Below, piece by piece: positions 47,331 to 55,940 of a stretch of 64,000 bases of DNA (position 1 is the stretch's first letter; the number at the start of each line of letters is the position of its first letter). The notes beneath the pieces are model-generated. The model was given only the letters and a program-made list of their open reading frames with translations, searched no databases and was not told the DNA's origin. The stretch lies in assembly GCF_000306115.2 (NCBI RefSeq), contig NZ_AKWX02000013.1:62001-126000 (forward strand). Direction: 5' to 3'. This stretch comes from Leptospira wolffii serovar Khorat str. Khorat-H2 (GTDB taxonomy: Bacteria; Spirochaetota; Leptospiria; Leptospirales; Leptospiraceae). A program made the translations under genes and the position numbers.

Positions 47331-48269
47331 GTGGCCGGATCTTTGAAAGCTAGGGTTTTAAGTATAGATGAAGTCGTGAGCGAATACGCATTCGACTCCG
47401 AAGCCGAGTTCTTGGAAAAAGCGGAAGCCTGGTCTTTACCCAAGGATTCCAAAGGAAAATACAAGAAGGAAGTTCTGGATAAGTATTTCCAAAAGAGAAA
47501 GAAGCACTCCTTCGAATCGGTCATTATTGCGGTCTCCAACCAAAAAGGCGGAGAAGGTAAAACCACAGTCTCCATTTGCTTAGCCGAGGCCTTAGCGAGA
47601 TCGGGAAAGAAAGTGCTGTTAATAGATTGGGATGCTCAGGCCAATATCACCCAATTGTATGTAGGACAGACCGACAAATCCGTTTTTCATACTCTAGGAT
47701 ACCGCGGAGAGCCCAAGCTGCCCGTCTCCGAGATCGTAGTGAGTCTCGCTCCGGATCTGGACCTGGTTCCTTCTTCCATACATCTGGCGAATTTTACGAC
47801 TCCTTACGAGAGGGACGATTTCGAATTATTGAAAGACGCATTATTGCCGATCCGTTCCGCTTATGAGTATATCATCATAGATTGTCCTCCTTCTTTGGGT
47901 CTGATTCTGGAGAATGCTTTGATCGCTGCGGACTTGGTTCTCGTTCCCATACAGACCCGCGCGTTCAGCGTGCAGGGTCTTAAGGATCTTCACGGCACGA
48001 TAGAGAAGATCAAAAAGAAGGCGAATCCCGAACTAGGTCTCTTGGGCGCTGTCTTGAATCAGTATGAGGACTCAAGAGCTCTCTCCGGGCTTGCCGATGC
48101 GATCCGTAAATATTTCCCTGTATTCGAGTCCGTAGTTTACAGAAGAGAAGCTATTCCTCAATCCCAAGCGAAGAGGAAATTATTGTCGGAATACGATCCG
48201 AAAGCGATGCAGATGTTTTCCACTCTGGCGGAAGAAGTGGTGAGGAGAGCCAATGGCGAAAAGGGCTGA
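47331..48269 (+). CDS. ParA-family partition ATPase (system 2)
   Basis: This 312-residue ParA has a 60-residue N-terminal extension (LSIDEVVSEYAFDSEAEFLE, ending LDKYFQKRKKHSF) before the ATPase core. That extension could be a DNA-binding or Rep-like lead as in plasmid type Ia systems. The core has SNQKGGEGKTTVSICLAEAL, VLLIDWDAQANITQL and YIIIDCPPSLGLILENALIA. It differs clearly from system 1 in length and sequence. It starts with GTG 47331. The last 17 bases overlap parB2, the same overlap length as in parAB1. Confidence 0.9.
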   Translation: MAGSLKARVLSIDEVVSEYAFDSEAEFLEKAEAWSLPKDSKGKYKKEVLDKYFQKRKKHSFESVIIAVSNQKGGEGKTTVSICLAEALARSGKKVLLIDWDAQANITQLYVGQTDKSVFHTLGYRGEPKLPVSEIVVSLAPDLDLVPSSIHLANFTTPYERDDFELLKDALLPIRSAYEYIIIDCPPSLGLILENALIAADLVLVPIQTRAFSVQGLKDLHGTIEKIKKKANPELGLLGAVLNQYEDSRALSGLADAIRKYFPVFESVVYRREAIPQSQAKRKLLSEYDPKAMQMFSTLAEEVVRRANGEKG

Positions 48270-48954
48270 TTTTGCGGGATTGGATTTACTCACCGCATTC
48301 GGAGGAGAGGAAACTTCCAAGAAGGAAATACAAGTTTCCGATATCGTAACGAATCCGGACCAACCTAGAATCTTCGGAAAAGAGGAAGTCGGAGATCTTG
48401 TGGAGTCCATGAAGCGCTTGGGCCTTATCGAGCCCATCGTTGTGCGCAAAGTGGGTAAAAAATTCCAGATTGTTGCGGGAGAGCGAAGATTCCAGGCGGC
48501 CAAGGTATTGGGTTGGAAATCTATACCGACCGTGGAGACGGACGCTTCCGAGGATAGATGTTACGAGATGGCTCTCGCGGAAAACGAGAAGAGAAAAAGT
48601 CTGAACCCTTGGGAGATCGGTAGAGCGATTCAGTTCCTTAGAAAGGAAAGGAAGAAAACCGCGGAAGAAGTGGGTAAAATCCTGGGATATACGGAAAGAT
48701 ACGTAAAGCAACTCAGCTCGATTGCGCGTCTGGACCAGAAATCTGTCTCCGAATTGATTAAGAGCGGGTCGGATCCGTCCGTGAAAAATCTGGAAACCCT
48801 TCTCAAGAAAAAAGAAGGACGAGGGGGTGAAACGATTTCACCCCGGAAGCCTGCGGAAAGAGTCGTCTTGGATTTGAGGGTTTTAAGCTCTAAGAATAGG
48901 GAATCCTTTCTGAGAGACTTGTCTTCCCTGAAGAAAAAATACGGATTGAGTTAG
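48253..48954 (+). CDS. ParB-family partition protein (system 2)
   Basis: This 233-residue ParB/Srx-domain protein shows PDQPRIFGKEEVGDLVESMK, the CTP-type motif GERRFQAAKVLGWKSI, LAENEKRKSLNPWEIGRAI, and the HTH LGYTERYVKQLSSIARL. It is shorter than ParB1, with a brief C-terminal dimer region. Its own coding sequence contains a copy of the inverted repeat found upstream of parA2 (48824-48844). The pair may be a relic of a second replicon that fused here, or an accessory segregation set. Confidence 0.9.
   Translation: MAKRADFAGLDLLTAFGGEETSKKEIQVSDIVTNPDQPRIFGKEEVGDLVESMKRLGLIEPIVVRKVGKKFQIVAGERRFQAAKVLGWKSIPTVETDASEDRCYEMALAENEKRKSLNPWEIGRAIQFLRKERKKTAEEVGKILGYTERYVKQLSSIARLDQKSVSELIKSGSDPSVKNLETLLKKKEGRGGETISPRKPAERVVLDLRVLSSKNRESFLRDLSSLKKKYGLS
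48824..48844. promoter_or_regulatory. Second copy of parAB2 palindrome, inside parB2
   Basis: GGGGTGAAA and TTTCACCCC (9-bp arms) around CGA. Nineteen bases equal the site at 47168-47190. It is embedded in codons for the RGGETISPR stretch of ParB2. A parS inside parB is known in other bacteria, so this is a sound candidate. Confidence 0.65.
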
Positions 48955-49061
48955 CCGATCTTTTTTCTGATTGGAGAAAACGCCGTTTCTTCGAATCTGT
49001 TCGTAACAGTCTATTTATTCCTAACATAGATCGTTAGAACTCTTATTCTTTAAGGAACTCA

Positions 49062-49664
49062 ATGAAAATCGGCGTTATCGTTTCCTCGCTTAGAACTAAA
49101 TCCGAATCTTCCAAGGTCGGAGAATTCTTATCCTCCAAATTGAAGGAAATGTCCGTGGACGTGTGGACCCTGGACTTGGGAAAGAATCCGCTTCCTCTTT
49201 GGGAAGAGACTCCTTCTTCCAAGGAAGTTTGGGAGGGAGTTTGGAAGCCGATAGACGAAAATCTAAAGAATTCGGAAGGATTCGTGATCATCACTCCCGA
49301 GTATAACGGAATGGCAAGCCCCGCGATTAAGAATTTTTTCCTGCATGCTGGGCTTGCACAGATGGGACACAAGCCGGCATTATTGGCTTCCGTTTCCTCC
49401 GGACGAGGAGGAGCTTTTCCGATCCAGGAGCTAAGAGGAAGCAGTTACAAGAATAGTAAGATATGCTATATTCCGGAACATTTGATTTTCCGAGATGCGG
49501 AGCATTTGCTTCTCGGGGCAGAGCCGGCTTCCGATGAGGATAGATACATCCGGGAAAGGAGCACATTCGCTCTCCGGATCCTTTTGGCGTATGCGACCGC
49601 TCTTTCGGAAATCCGTGAATCCGGAGTGGTGGTTGATCCTAAATTCAGAAACGGAATGTCCTAA
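49062..49664 (+). CDS. NADPH-dependent FMN reductase family protein
   Basis: A 200-residue flavodoxin-like oxidoreductase. The start KIGVIVSSLRTKSESSKVGE binds the FMN phosphate; ITPEYNGMASPAIKNFF and ASVSSGRGGAFPIQELR are the classical FMN_red blocks. Likely activities are reduction of FMN, quinones or azo/chromate compounds; the physiological acceptor is unknown. AAGGA stands five bases before the ATG. The transcript probably ends in the hairpin at 49669-49700. Confidence 0.88.
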   Translation: MKIGVIVSSLRTKSESSKVGEFLSSKLKEMSVDVWTLDLGKNPLPLWEETPSSKEVWEGVWKPIDENLKNSEGFVIITPEYNGMASPAIKNFFLHAGLAQMGHKPALLASVSSGRGGAFPIQELRGSSYKNSKICYIPEHLIFRDAEHLLLGAEPASDEDRYIRERSTFALRILLAYATALSEIRESGVVVDPKFRNGMS

Positions 49665-49668
49665 GCAG

Positions 49669-49700
49669 GAAGGAACTCCTCACAAGGAAGGAGTTCCTTC
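49669..49700. terminator. Hairpin built from GGAACTCC/GGAGTTCC
   Basis: GAAGGAACTCCT (49669-49680) and AGGAGTTCCTTC (49689-49700) form a perfect 12-bp stem with an 8-base loop, just after the FMN reductase stop. TTCT follows, a weak T-tract. It is made of the same octamer found many times in the window. Confidence 0.6.
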
Positions 49701-49937
49701 TTCTAAAATGAGACATAATTCTTTCGAAGGCGGGGTGTTTTGTGGGTTATAGGAGTAGGGGAGGGAGTTCCTTCCTCCTTCGGGCTCGAGATTCGCAACT
49801 CGTTTCCCGATCTTTAAAGAAGGACGGGGCTTTTCTTTTCCCTCTAGGATTTTTTCGGGAATCGCAGTCAGATAGTCTGGAGCTTTCCGTTAGGAAAGGC
49901 TTTAGGTTAAGCAAACGGAATTGGAAATCGCGCAATC

Positions 49938-50339
49938 ATGAATAAAATCAGCATCCAGGCAGGACAGATCATCTTTAGGGAAGGAGAAACGAATAATTCC
50001 ATGTATATTATTCTCTCCGGAACCGTCGAAATATTCTTCACTCATAAGAACTCCGCGACTCGCCTTGCCTTGATGAAGAAGGGAGACTTTTTCGGAGAGA
50101 TGGCTTTGTTCCGGTCTAAGCCCAGAACTGCGACTGCGAGGGCGGTCTTGGATACGGAGATGGTCGCGGTGGAATCCAAACAACAATTGGAGAGATATCT
50201 GATCGCTAATCCGGAATTCGCTGCAAAGATGGTCAGAATCCTTGCAGATAGGCTTGCGAATACCAACGAATTATTGATTTCTAAACTGAACGAGATCACT
50301 ACCAAGGAAATCGAATACCAGATCCAAGACGCAGAATAA
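49938..50339 (+). CDS. Cyclic-nucleotide-binding domain protein
   Basis: A 133-residue stand-alone cNMP-binding (CAP_ED) domain. It shows IFREGETNNSMYIILSGTVE, then the phosphate-binding cassette GDFFGEMALFRSKPRTATAR, and the C-helix MVRILADRLANTNELL. No DNA-binding or catalytic domain follows, so it should work as a sensor that contacts another protein. The 273 bp upstream hold an octamer hairpin, more GGAGTTCC copies and no credible gene. The diguanylate cyclase converges on it seven bases away. Confidence 0.88.
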   Translation: MNKISIQAGQIIFREGETNNSMYIILSGTVEIFFTHKNSATRLALMKKGDFFGEMALFRSKPRTATARAVLDTEMVAVESKQQLERYLIANPEFAAKMVRILADRLANTNELLISKLNEITTKEIEYQIQDAE

Positions 50340-50345
50340 TCGATT

Positions 50346-51365
50346 CTAGTAGGAAATCCTATCCTTTCCTGCGGCCTTGGCTTCGTACAATCTGGAATCT
50401 GAAACGGAGTAGAGACGGCTTCCGTCTTCCGAATCCGAAGGATATTCCGAAACCCCTCCCGAGACGGTGACTTCTATTCCGAAATCGTTCTTGGAAGAAT
50501 TTCTCAAATAAGTTCTGAAACGATCTATGGCGATCTTAGCGTTGGCCTTTGTGGTTTCCGGAAGAATGACGGCGAATTCTTCTCCTCCGACTCTACAACT
50601 GATATCCTCAGTCCGGAAAGCGTACATCAGGGTCCCTGCGACCAATTTTAGGATATCGTCTCCGAATTCATGCCCCTTGGTATCGTTGATTCTCTTGAAA
50701 TTGTCCAAATCGAAAAGGAATAAGCAGAAGCTTCTTTTGTAACGTTTGCTTCTGGTGATTTCTTTATTGAGTACCAGGTTGAAGTATCGGCGATTGTAAA
50801 TGCCCGTGCCTTCGTCTATAACCGCATTCAGAATGATTTCCTCGAAGGAATACATATCCACGATCTTGGGATTTTCGATCAATCGGTTCTTGAGATAAAT
50901 GAAGTCGAGCAGGGCCACCACGAAGTTCATGCTTCTGCCTAGTTGCTTGCTTAAGCCTTCCGCGTGAGTATAGATTTCCTTCCAAAGGGATCTGGCTTCC
51001 GATTCGGGGAGGTCTAGGTTGGCTACGATTCTAAAAAAGTCCGAATAGAAATAATCGTCTTTTTTCCCCATCTCCTCGAACTTGCTTGCGAGGCTGGGTA
51101 AAGGGGCCTGTTTATCGTTTACGATTTCTAGGATCGCGTTCTTTCGTTCCGTATCTACTTGGCCGATCCCTTTGAAGCGGTCCCTCATTTCTATGAGTTC
51201 GCTTCTTGCAAGATTGGCCGTGGTTTCTTGTGCGTTTAGGGTAAGTTCGGCAGCAAGAAGTTCTTCTTCTCCTAATTTGGAGACTCTCTCGTATAGACCG
51301 ATGATTTCCCGGAGCTTTTGGATTTCTTCTTCTTTAGATTTTAGCTCTTGTTCCAAATTTCGCAT
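50346..51365 (-). CDS. GGDEF diguanylate cyclase with coiled-coil N-terminus
   Basis: This 339-residue protein makes c-di-GMP from two GTP. The N-terminus is a coiled coil (LEQELKSKEEEIQKLREIIG) followed by a helical region of unknown sensing role. The GGDEF domain covers about 175-339. It shows DEGTGIYNRRYFNLVLNKEI, DLDNFKRINDTKGHEFGDDI and the active site RVGGEEFAVILPET. No RxxD inhibitory site is evident five residues before GGEEF. No membrane segment is found, so it is cytoplasmic. Confidence 0.93.
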   Translation of the reverse strand: MRNLEQELKSKEEEIQKLREIIGLYERVSKLGEEELLAAELTLNAQETTANLARSELIEMRDRFKGIGQVDTERKNAILEIVNDKQAPLPSLASKFEEMGKKDDYFYSDFFRIVANLDLPESEARSLWKEIYTHAEGLSKQLGRSMNFVVALLDFIYLKNRLIENPKIVDMYSFEEIILNAVIDEGTGIYNRRYFNLVLNKEITRSKRYKRSFCLFLFDLDNFKRINDTKGHEFGDDILKLVAGTLMYAFRTEDISCRVGGEEFAVILPETTKANAKIAIDRFRTYLRNSSKNDFGIEVTVSGGVSEYPSDSEDGSRLYSVSDSRLYEAKAAGKDRISY

Positions 51366-51513
51366 CTCTTACCGCCCGGAAGGGGAGGAAATATCCGACA
51401 AAACGCGGTCGCTTCGCCGAAGCTTATAACTCCGGGTATACTTGCAGGTAAAATATTTCCTTTCCCGGCTATGGGGTAAACTAATTTAATGAATAACGTG
51501 GCGGTTAATTCTA

Positions 51514-52278
51514 ATGTCTATAAGCCCAAATAAGAAGAAAGTCATCATCACCGGAGCAAGTTCCGGAATAGGAATGGAATTGGCGAAATTATACGCCAAA
51601 GCAGGGCACGACGTGGCCCTGACATCTCGTCGTAAAAAAGTTTTGGAAGATCTTGCAAAAGAGATCCGAGGCTATGGGGCGGGAGGCAAGGTGATCGTCG
51701 CTTCATTGGATGTTTCGAATCCGGAAGAGAATTTTAAAATTCTTCCCAAGCTAGCGAAGGACTTGGGTGGTTTGGATTTGTTTATAGCGAACGCCGGAAT
51801 TTCCACCAGCTCTTCGTTCGGAGTCAAGAGTTTTGAAGCGGACAAGAAGGTGATAGATACGAATCTAATCGGGCTTATGGCGGGGATTTCCTCTTTGCAG
51901 AGTTTATTTCGCTCCCAAAAGAAAGGACAAATCGTCGGAATTTCATCGGTTGCTTCTTTTAGAGGCTTACCCGGTTCCGCGAGCTACTCTACTTCTAAGG
52001 CCGCAGTCTCCACTTATTTGGAGGCGTTAAGAGGGGAACTGAAGAGTTCGGGAATTAAGGTCACAGTGATTCATCCGGGATTCATAGATACTCCTATCAA
52101 CCAAAAACTGGCTTCCCGACCTTTTGTGGTTTCCGTCGAAAAAGGAGCTAAAAAGATCTACGATAGGATTGAATCCGGAACTAGGTCGGCGACCGTGCCT
52201 TGGTTCCCTTGGGCTCTTATCGGAGTGCTGATGCGTTCGATCCCCGAATTCCTATGGGAGAGAATCGGAACCAAATAA
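51514..52278 (+). CDS. SDR family oxidoreductase
   Basis: A 254-residue short-chain dehydrogenase/reductase. It shows the cofactor motif ITGASSGIGMELAKLYAKAG, the NAG motif IANAGIST, the catalytic Ser in GISSVASFRGL, and the Tyr/Lys pair in SASYSTSKAAVSTY. HPGFIDTPINQ follows as usual. A positive residue after the first strand (TSRRKK) suggests NADP(H). The substrate is unknown. It is followed after 12 bp by the phosphatase gene, and this direction continues to NDH-2. Confidence 0.92.
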   Translation: MSISPNKKKVIITGASSGIGMELAKLYAKAGHDVALTSRRKKVLEDLAKEIRGYGAGGKVIVASLDVSNPEENFKILPKLAKDLGGLDLFIANAGISTSSSFGVKSFEADKKVIDTNLIGLMAGISSLQSLFRSQKKGQIVGISSVASFRGLPGSASYSTSKAAVSTYLEALRGELKSSGIKVTVIHPGFIDTPINQKLASRPFVVSVEKGAKKIYDRIESGTRSATVPWFPWALIGVLMRSIPEFLWERIGTK

Positions 52279-52290
52279 GGTTTTTCGCAT

Positions 52291-52797
52291 ATGTTGGAAT
52301 CCTCCTCTTTGACGAAGGTGCTTTTCGTTTGCCTGGGCAATATCTGTCGCTCCCCCGCTGCCGAAGGAGCATTTACGGACCTCGTAACCAAGAAAGGCCT
52401 GCTTGGGAACTTTGAAATCGATTCCTGCGGAACTTCTCGTTATCATTTGGGAGAATTGGCAGATCCTCGCACCCGGCAAACCGCAAGGAAAAAGAGTATA
52501 GAGCTTGTCCACAAAGCGCGTCAATTTCGCAGATCTGATTTCGTCGATTTCGATTATATTCTGGCGATGGATAGATCCAACCAAAAGGATCTTCTCGCAC
52601 TTACATCAAGCGAAGAAGAAAGAAAAAAGATACATCTATTCAGAAAGTTCCAGAAGGGGCAGAATAAAGAGTCGGACGTCCCGGATCCTTATTACGGAAC
52701 TTTAAAGGATTTCGAAGAAGTCCAGCAGATCGTTACGGAAGCTTCCGAGGGATTTCTGGAGTTCGTTCTGAGCAAAAACGGAGTTAAGCATGGCTGA
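52291..52797 (+). CDS. Low-molecular-weight protein tyrosine phosphatase
   Basis: A 168-residue phosphatase. The P-loop FVCLGNICRSPAAEGAF (CxxxxxRS) is at the N-terminus, and the general acid is in DVPDPYYGTLKDFEEV. It dephosphorylates Tyr-P proteins or acts as an arsenate-reductase-like relative. No kinase or polysaccharide cluster is adjacent. Its stop overlaps the NDH-2 start by 8 bp. Confidence 0.94.
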   Translation: MLESSSLTKVLFVCLGNICRSPAAEGAFTDLVTKKGLLGNFEIDSCGTSRYHLGELADPRTRQTARKKSIELVHKARQFRRSDFVDFDYILAMDRSNQKDLLALTSSEEERKKIHLFRKFQKGQNKESDVPDPYYGTLKDFEEVQQIVTEASEGFLEFVLSKNGVKHG

Positions 52798-54079
52798 TAA
52801 AAAAGAGAAAAAAAGGGTAATCGTGATCGGAGCCGGTTTCGGCGGATTGCAGGCGATCAAAAAGCTCTCTGACGAAGAGAATCTGGAAATCATCGTAATA
52901 GATAAAAAAAACCACCATTTATTCCAACCTCTGCTGTATCAGGTTGCAACGGCGGTCTTAAGTCCTGCCGATATTGCGATCCCCACCCGTTCCATAGTGG
53001 GGGATAGGGAGAACGTAACCGTATATCTGGGTGAAGTGGACCGAATCGACATAGCGGGCAAGATGGTCTATTTTCAGGGCCATGAAGAGCATTATGATTA
53101 TTTAATATTGGCGGCGGGGGCTAGGGCCGGGTATTTCGGGAACGATCATTGGCAGAAATATTCCATCGGACTGAAGACCTTAAAGGATGCGCTTCAGATT
53201 CGCACTAAGATTCTAACTTCCTTCGAGCAGGCCGAATTGGCCGGAGATCCCGAGACGGCGAAAAAACTCCTGAATTACGTGATTATAGGCGGAGGACCTA
53301 CGGGCGTGGAGCTCGCCGGTTCCATTGCGGAACTCTCCCACGAAATCGTGCGAAACGAATTCCATACCATGGATCCGGGGCTCGCTAAAATCACATTAAT
53401 CGAGGCGTCTCCCCGTCTTTTGGCGACCTTCGATCCTACGTTAGGTGAATTCGCAAAGAAGAGACTCGAAAAAAGGGGAGTGGAAGTGTTCACTGGCACC
53501 AAGGTCTTGGACATAGACGAGAAGGGAGTGCATCTGGAGAATCGGGTCATTCCTACCTCGAATATCATTTGGGCTGCCGGAGTTCAGGCCAATCCGATCG
53601 GCCAGGCTTTGGGAGTTCCTACGGATAGAATGGGCCGAGTCATGGTCGACGAATATTGTAATATAGAAGGCCATCCGGAAGTATTCGTCATCGGAGACAT
53701 CGCGAATTATTCCAAAGGATTGGAAAGACCGCTCCCGGGAGTTTCTCCCGTGGCGATGCAACAGGGAAGATACGTGGCTTCCTTGATTCGAGGAGATCTG
53801 AAATCCAAGAAGAGAAAAGTCTTCCGTTATGTGGACAAGGGCAGCATGGCGACTATCGGAAGGCAGGATGCCGTGGCCCAGGTCGGTTCCTGGAAAATGA
53901 AGGGACTATTCGGATGGTTGGCCTGGCTCTTCGTTCATATATTCTACCAAGTAGGATTTAAGAATAAGGTTTCCATCTTTATCACTTGGGTTTGGTCATA
54001 TATAGCCTTCCGTGCGGAAGCGAGGTTGATACAGGACGAAGTGGAAGCTCACAAATCCGATCAATCCGTCGTTCATTAA
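52790..54079 (+). CDS. ndh: Type II NADH:quinone oxidoreductase
   Basis: A 429-residue single-subunit NADH dehydrogenase that passes electrons to quinone without pumping protons. It shows the FAD motif VIGAGFGGLQAIKKL, the quinone-site block HHLFQPLLYQVATAVLSPAD, the NADH motif YVIIGGGPTGVELAGSIAEL, and EVFVIGDIANYSKG. A hydrophobic C-terminal segment (LFGWLAWLFVHIFYQVGFKN) should hold it to the inner face of the membrane. It starts inside the phosphatase gene. Confidence 0.95.
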   Translation: MADKKEKKRVIVIGAGFGGLQAIKKLSDEENLEIIVIDKKNHHLFQPLLYQVATAVLSPADIAIPTRSIVGDRENVTVYLGEVDRIDIAGKMVYFQGHEEHYDYLILAAGARAGYFGNDHWQKYSIGLKTLKDALQIRTKILTSFEQAELAGDPETAKKLLNYVIIGGGPTGVELAGSIAELSHEIVRNEFHTMDPGLAKITLIEASPRLLATFDPTLGEFAKKRLEKRGVEVFTGTKVLDIDEKGVHLENRVIPTSNIIWAAGVQANPIGQALGVPTDRMGRVMVDEYCNIEGHPEVFVIGDIANYSKGLERPLPGVSPVAMQQGRYVASLIRGDLKSKKRKVFRYVDKGSMATIGRQDAVAQVGSWKMKGLFGWLAWLFVHIFYQVGFKNKVSIFITWVWSYIAFRAEARLIQDEVEAHKSDQSVVH

Positions 54080-54130
54080 TCGGATAAAAAATCCTTGAAT
54101 CTGTCGGGTACGGAAGAAGGATAAGCGGTA

Positions 54131-54943
54131 ATGCGGATCGATGCCTGGAAAGGCAAAACCATCGTTCTCACAGGAGGCTCCTCAGGGATTGGAGAGGCCT
54201 TGCTTGAGATTTTATCCCGTATACCTTGCCGACTGATCAATCTTTCCCGGACCGAGCCGGAGCTGATCAAAAAAGTTTCCAAGGGCAAGGAAAGTCGTCC
54301 CGCGGAGCTATTTCATATCGGCGTGGATCTCTCCTCCGAAAAGGAGATCAATAAGGCGGTAAGCAAATTATCCAAGCTTACGGACGGTGTGGATGTTCTA
54401 TTCAATAACGCCGGAGTTACCGCGCATTCCCGTTTCGACCAGACCCAGATGGAAGCCTTCCGAAAGGCCTTTGAAATCAATTTCTTCGGTCCAGTACTTC
54501 TCACTCATAGGCTTCTTCCTTATATCAAAAAAAGAAAAGGAGCGGTGATGGTGACTTCTACCGTTAGCGGTCTCTATGGGATCCCTGCAAGAAGCGCCTA
54601 TTCTTCCTCCAAATCCGCTCTCCACGCGGTGATGGAATCGGCACGTATCGAACTGATGGAGGATGGATTACGTTTCATCATATTCTGCCCGCCCTATACC
54701 AAGACAAATCTCCGCGCTAACGGTTTGGACGGGGACGGAAATAAATTGGGAGAATCCCATTATTCAGGCAAGAGTAAGTCTCCCAAAGAAGTTGCAGAAA
54801 AGATGATAGAGGCGGTCGAGAATCCCAAGTCCCGCTTGGTCGTGATGGATAAGAGCGGATTGTTCCTGAAATGGATGAGAAATATCTCCCCTTCTTTCTT
54901 GGAAAAGGTGCTATTTAAGAAACTCTATAAGGATTTTCACTGA
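54131..54943 (+). CDS. SDR family oxidoreductase
   Basis: A 270-residue short-chain dehydrogenase. It shows [41 protein letters not shown] and the catalytic [13 protein letters not shown]. The C-terminus has [20 protein letters not shown], which looks like a peripheral membrane helix as in DltE/17-beta-type SDRs acting on lipids. It differs from the SDR at 51514 and is not a recent copy. The AHSA1-like gene follows after 16 bp. Confidence 0.92.
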   Translation: MRIDAWKGKTIVLTGGSSGIGEALLEILSRIPCRLINLSRTEPELIKKVSKGKESRPAELFHIGVDLSSEKEINKAVSKLSKLTDGVDVLFNNAGVTAHSRFDQTQMEAFRKAFEINFFGPVLLTHRLLPYIKKRKGAVMVTSTVSGLYGIPARSAYSSSKSALHAVMESARIELMEDGLRFIIFCPPYTKTNLRANGLDGDGNKLGESHYSGKSKSPKEVAEKMIEAVENPKSRLVVMDKSGLFLKWMRNISPSFLEKVLFKKLYKDFH

Positions 54944-54959
54944 GGAGAAAGATTCGATC

Positions 54960-55382
54960 ATGGAGACCAGAAGCATAATCAAAGAATTCCGATACGACTA
55001 TCCTCTGGAAAAAGTTTGGAGCGCCGTTACGGTTAACGAGGAGTTGATCCATTGGTTAGCGGACAAGGTGACAGGGCGTCCTAAGATCGGAGCGAGCTTC
55101 TCCTGGACTTGGAATCTAGGTCCGGAAGGAGAACTTACTTCCACCGGAATTTATAAGAAGATCGTTCCTTTCCAAGAACTGATACTCGAATGGCAGGATC
55201 ATCCTGCGGGCGATATCGAATTGAAGTTGGAGTTCGAGAAGGACGGAGAAGAAGGAACCGTTTTGAAGTTGACCAATTCAGGTTATCCGGTGGGAGAAAA
55301 ATTCGATCATTGGGTAGAGGCGGCATCCGAAGGTTGGGACGAGGAAAGCATGCACCTTCTACAATACTTAATGAGGAATTGA
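54960..55382 (+). CDS. AHSA1/SRPBCC domain protein
   Basis: This 140-residue START-like protein shows IIKEFRYDYPLEKVWSAVTV at the N-terminus, then strands LGPEGELTSTGIYKKIVPFQ and LILEWQDHPAGDIELKLEFE. It ends with the helix HWVEAASEGWDEESMHLLQY. This is the SRPBCC/AHSA1 order. It may bind a hydrophobic ligand or act with the SDR enzyme just before it; both are guesses. GAGGAGAAAGA lies upstream of the ATG. Confidence 0.85.
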   Translation: METRSIIKEFRYDYPLEKVWSAVTVNEELIHWLADKVTGRPKIGASFSWTWNLGPEGELTSTGIYKKIVPFQELILEWQDHPAGDIELKLEFEKDGEEGTVLKLTNSGYPVGEKFDHWVEAASEGWDEESMHLLQYLMRN

Positions 55383-55425
55383 TATTCCGCTTCCCGAATA
55401 AAAAACGTCAAAAATTCTATTGACT

Positions 55426-55455
55426 TTGAAAATTACTCATCTTCGCCTTTATATT
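55426..55455 (+). promoter_or_regulatory. Putative promoter of Panacea-type TA pair
   Basis: TTGAAA (55426-55431), an 18-bp spacer and TATATT (55450-55455) lie 30 bp before the first TA gene, in sequence more A/T-rich than its surroundings. TTGACT at 55420 is an alternative -35 with too long a spacer. Confidence 0.4.
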
Positions 55456-55484
55456 GCCGATTTCTAATATAAAGGGTTTATTCA

Positions 55485-55940
55485 ATGCAGATCGAGCCAT
55501 ACGAACAACCTTATCTAAATATAGAAAATCCTGCAAATATAGACACGGTGATCGAATTGCTCGTATCCAAAGGAGAGGAGATCGAGAAGCCGATATCTAT
55601 ATTAAAGCTTCATAAGCTATTATATTATATCCAGGCCTGGGTGCATGGGCCGGCATCAAGACCCGTTTTTGACAAATTTAAGAAAGATAAAGGTATGTAC
55701 GATTCCTTGACGCTGGGCGATATCACCAGAACAAATTCCTTGCTTTCTCCTGAAATCCTATTTCATGTTAACGAGGTTTTGGACGTATACATGAAGTATA
55801 GCGGCTCGGAATTGGAAGATATGACTCATAAAGAGGATCCTTGGTTAAAGGCAAGAGCGGATATACCATCCTATCAGTCATCGGAAAATTATATCCAAGA
55901 ATCCGATATGACGATTTATTATCGAGCCCGCCTTGTGTAA
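55485..55940 (+). CDS. Panacea (DUF4065)-type antitoxin-like protein with internal deletion
   Basis: A 151-residue protein. SILKLHKLLYYIQAW is the first Panacea helix, and GPASRPVFDKFKKDKGM the later block, with THKEDPWLKAR near the end. In normal members about 20 residues, including a second Trp, lie between IQAW and the HGPV-like segment. Here they run together as IQAWVHGP, so an in-frame deletion seems likely. Panacea domains act as antitoxins to many unrelated toxins. The stop TAA directly abuts the next ATG. Confidence 0.75.
   Translation: MQIEPYEQPYLNIENPANIDTVIELLVSKGEEIEKPISILKLHKLLYYIQAWVHGPASRPVFDKFKKDKGMYDSLTLGDITRTNSLLSPEILFHVNEVLDVYMKYSGSELEDMTHKEDPWLKARADIPSYQSSENYIQESDMTIYYRARLV

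Noticed and set aside
49742..49945. 67-residue open frame before the cNMP-binding gene
   Set aside because: Arg/Ser-rich, no ribosome-binding site, overlaps the start of the real gene and is crossed by octamer repeats.
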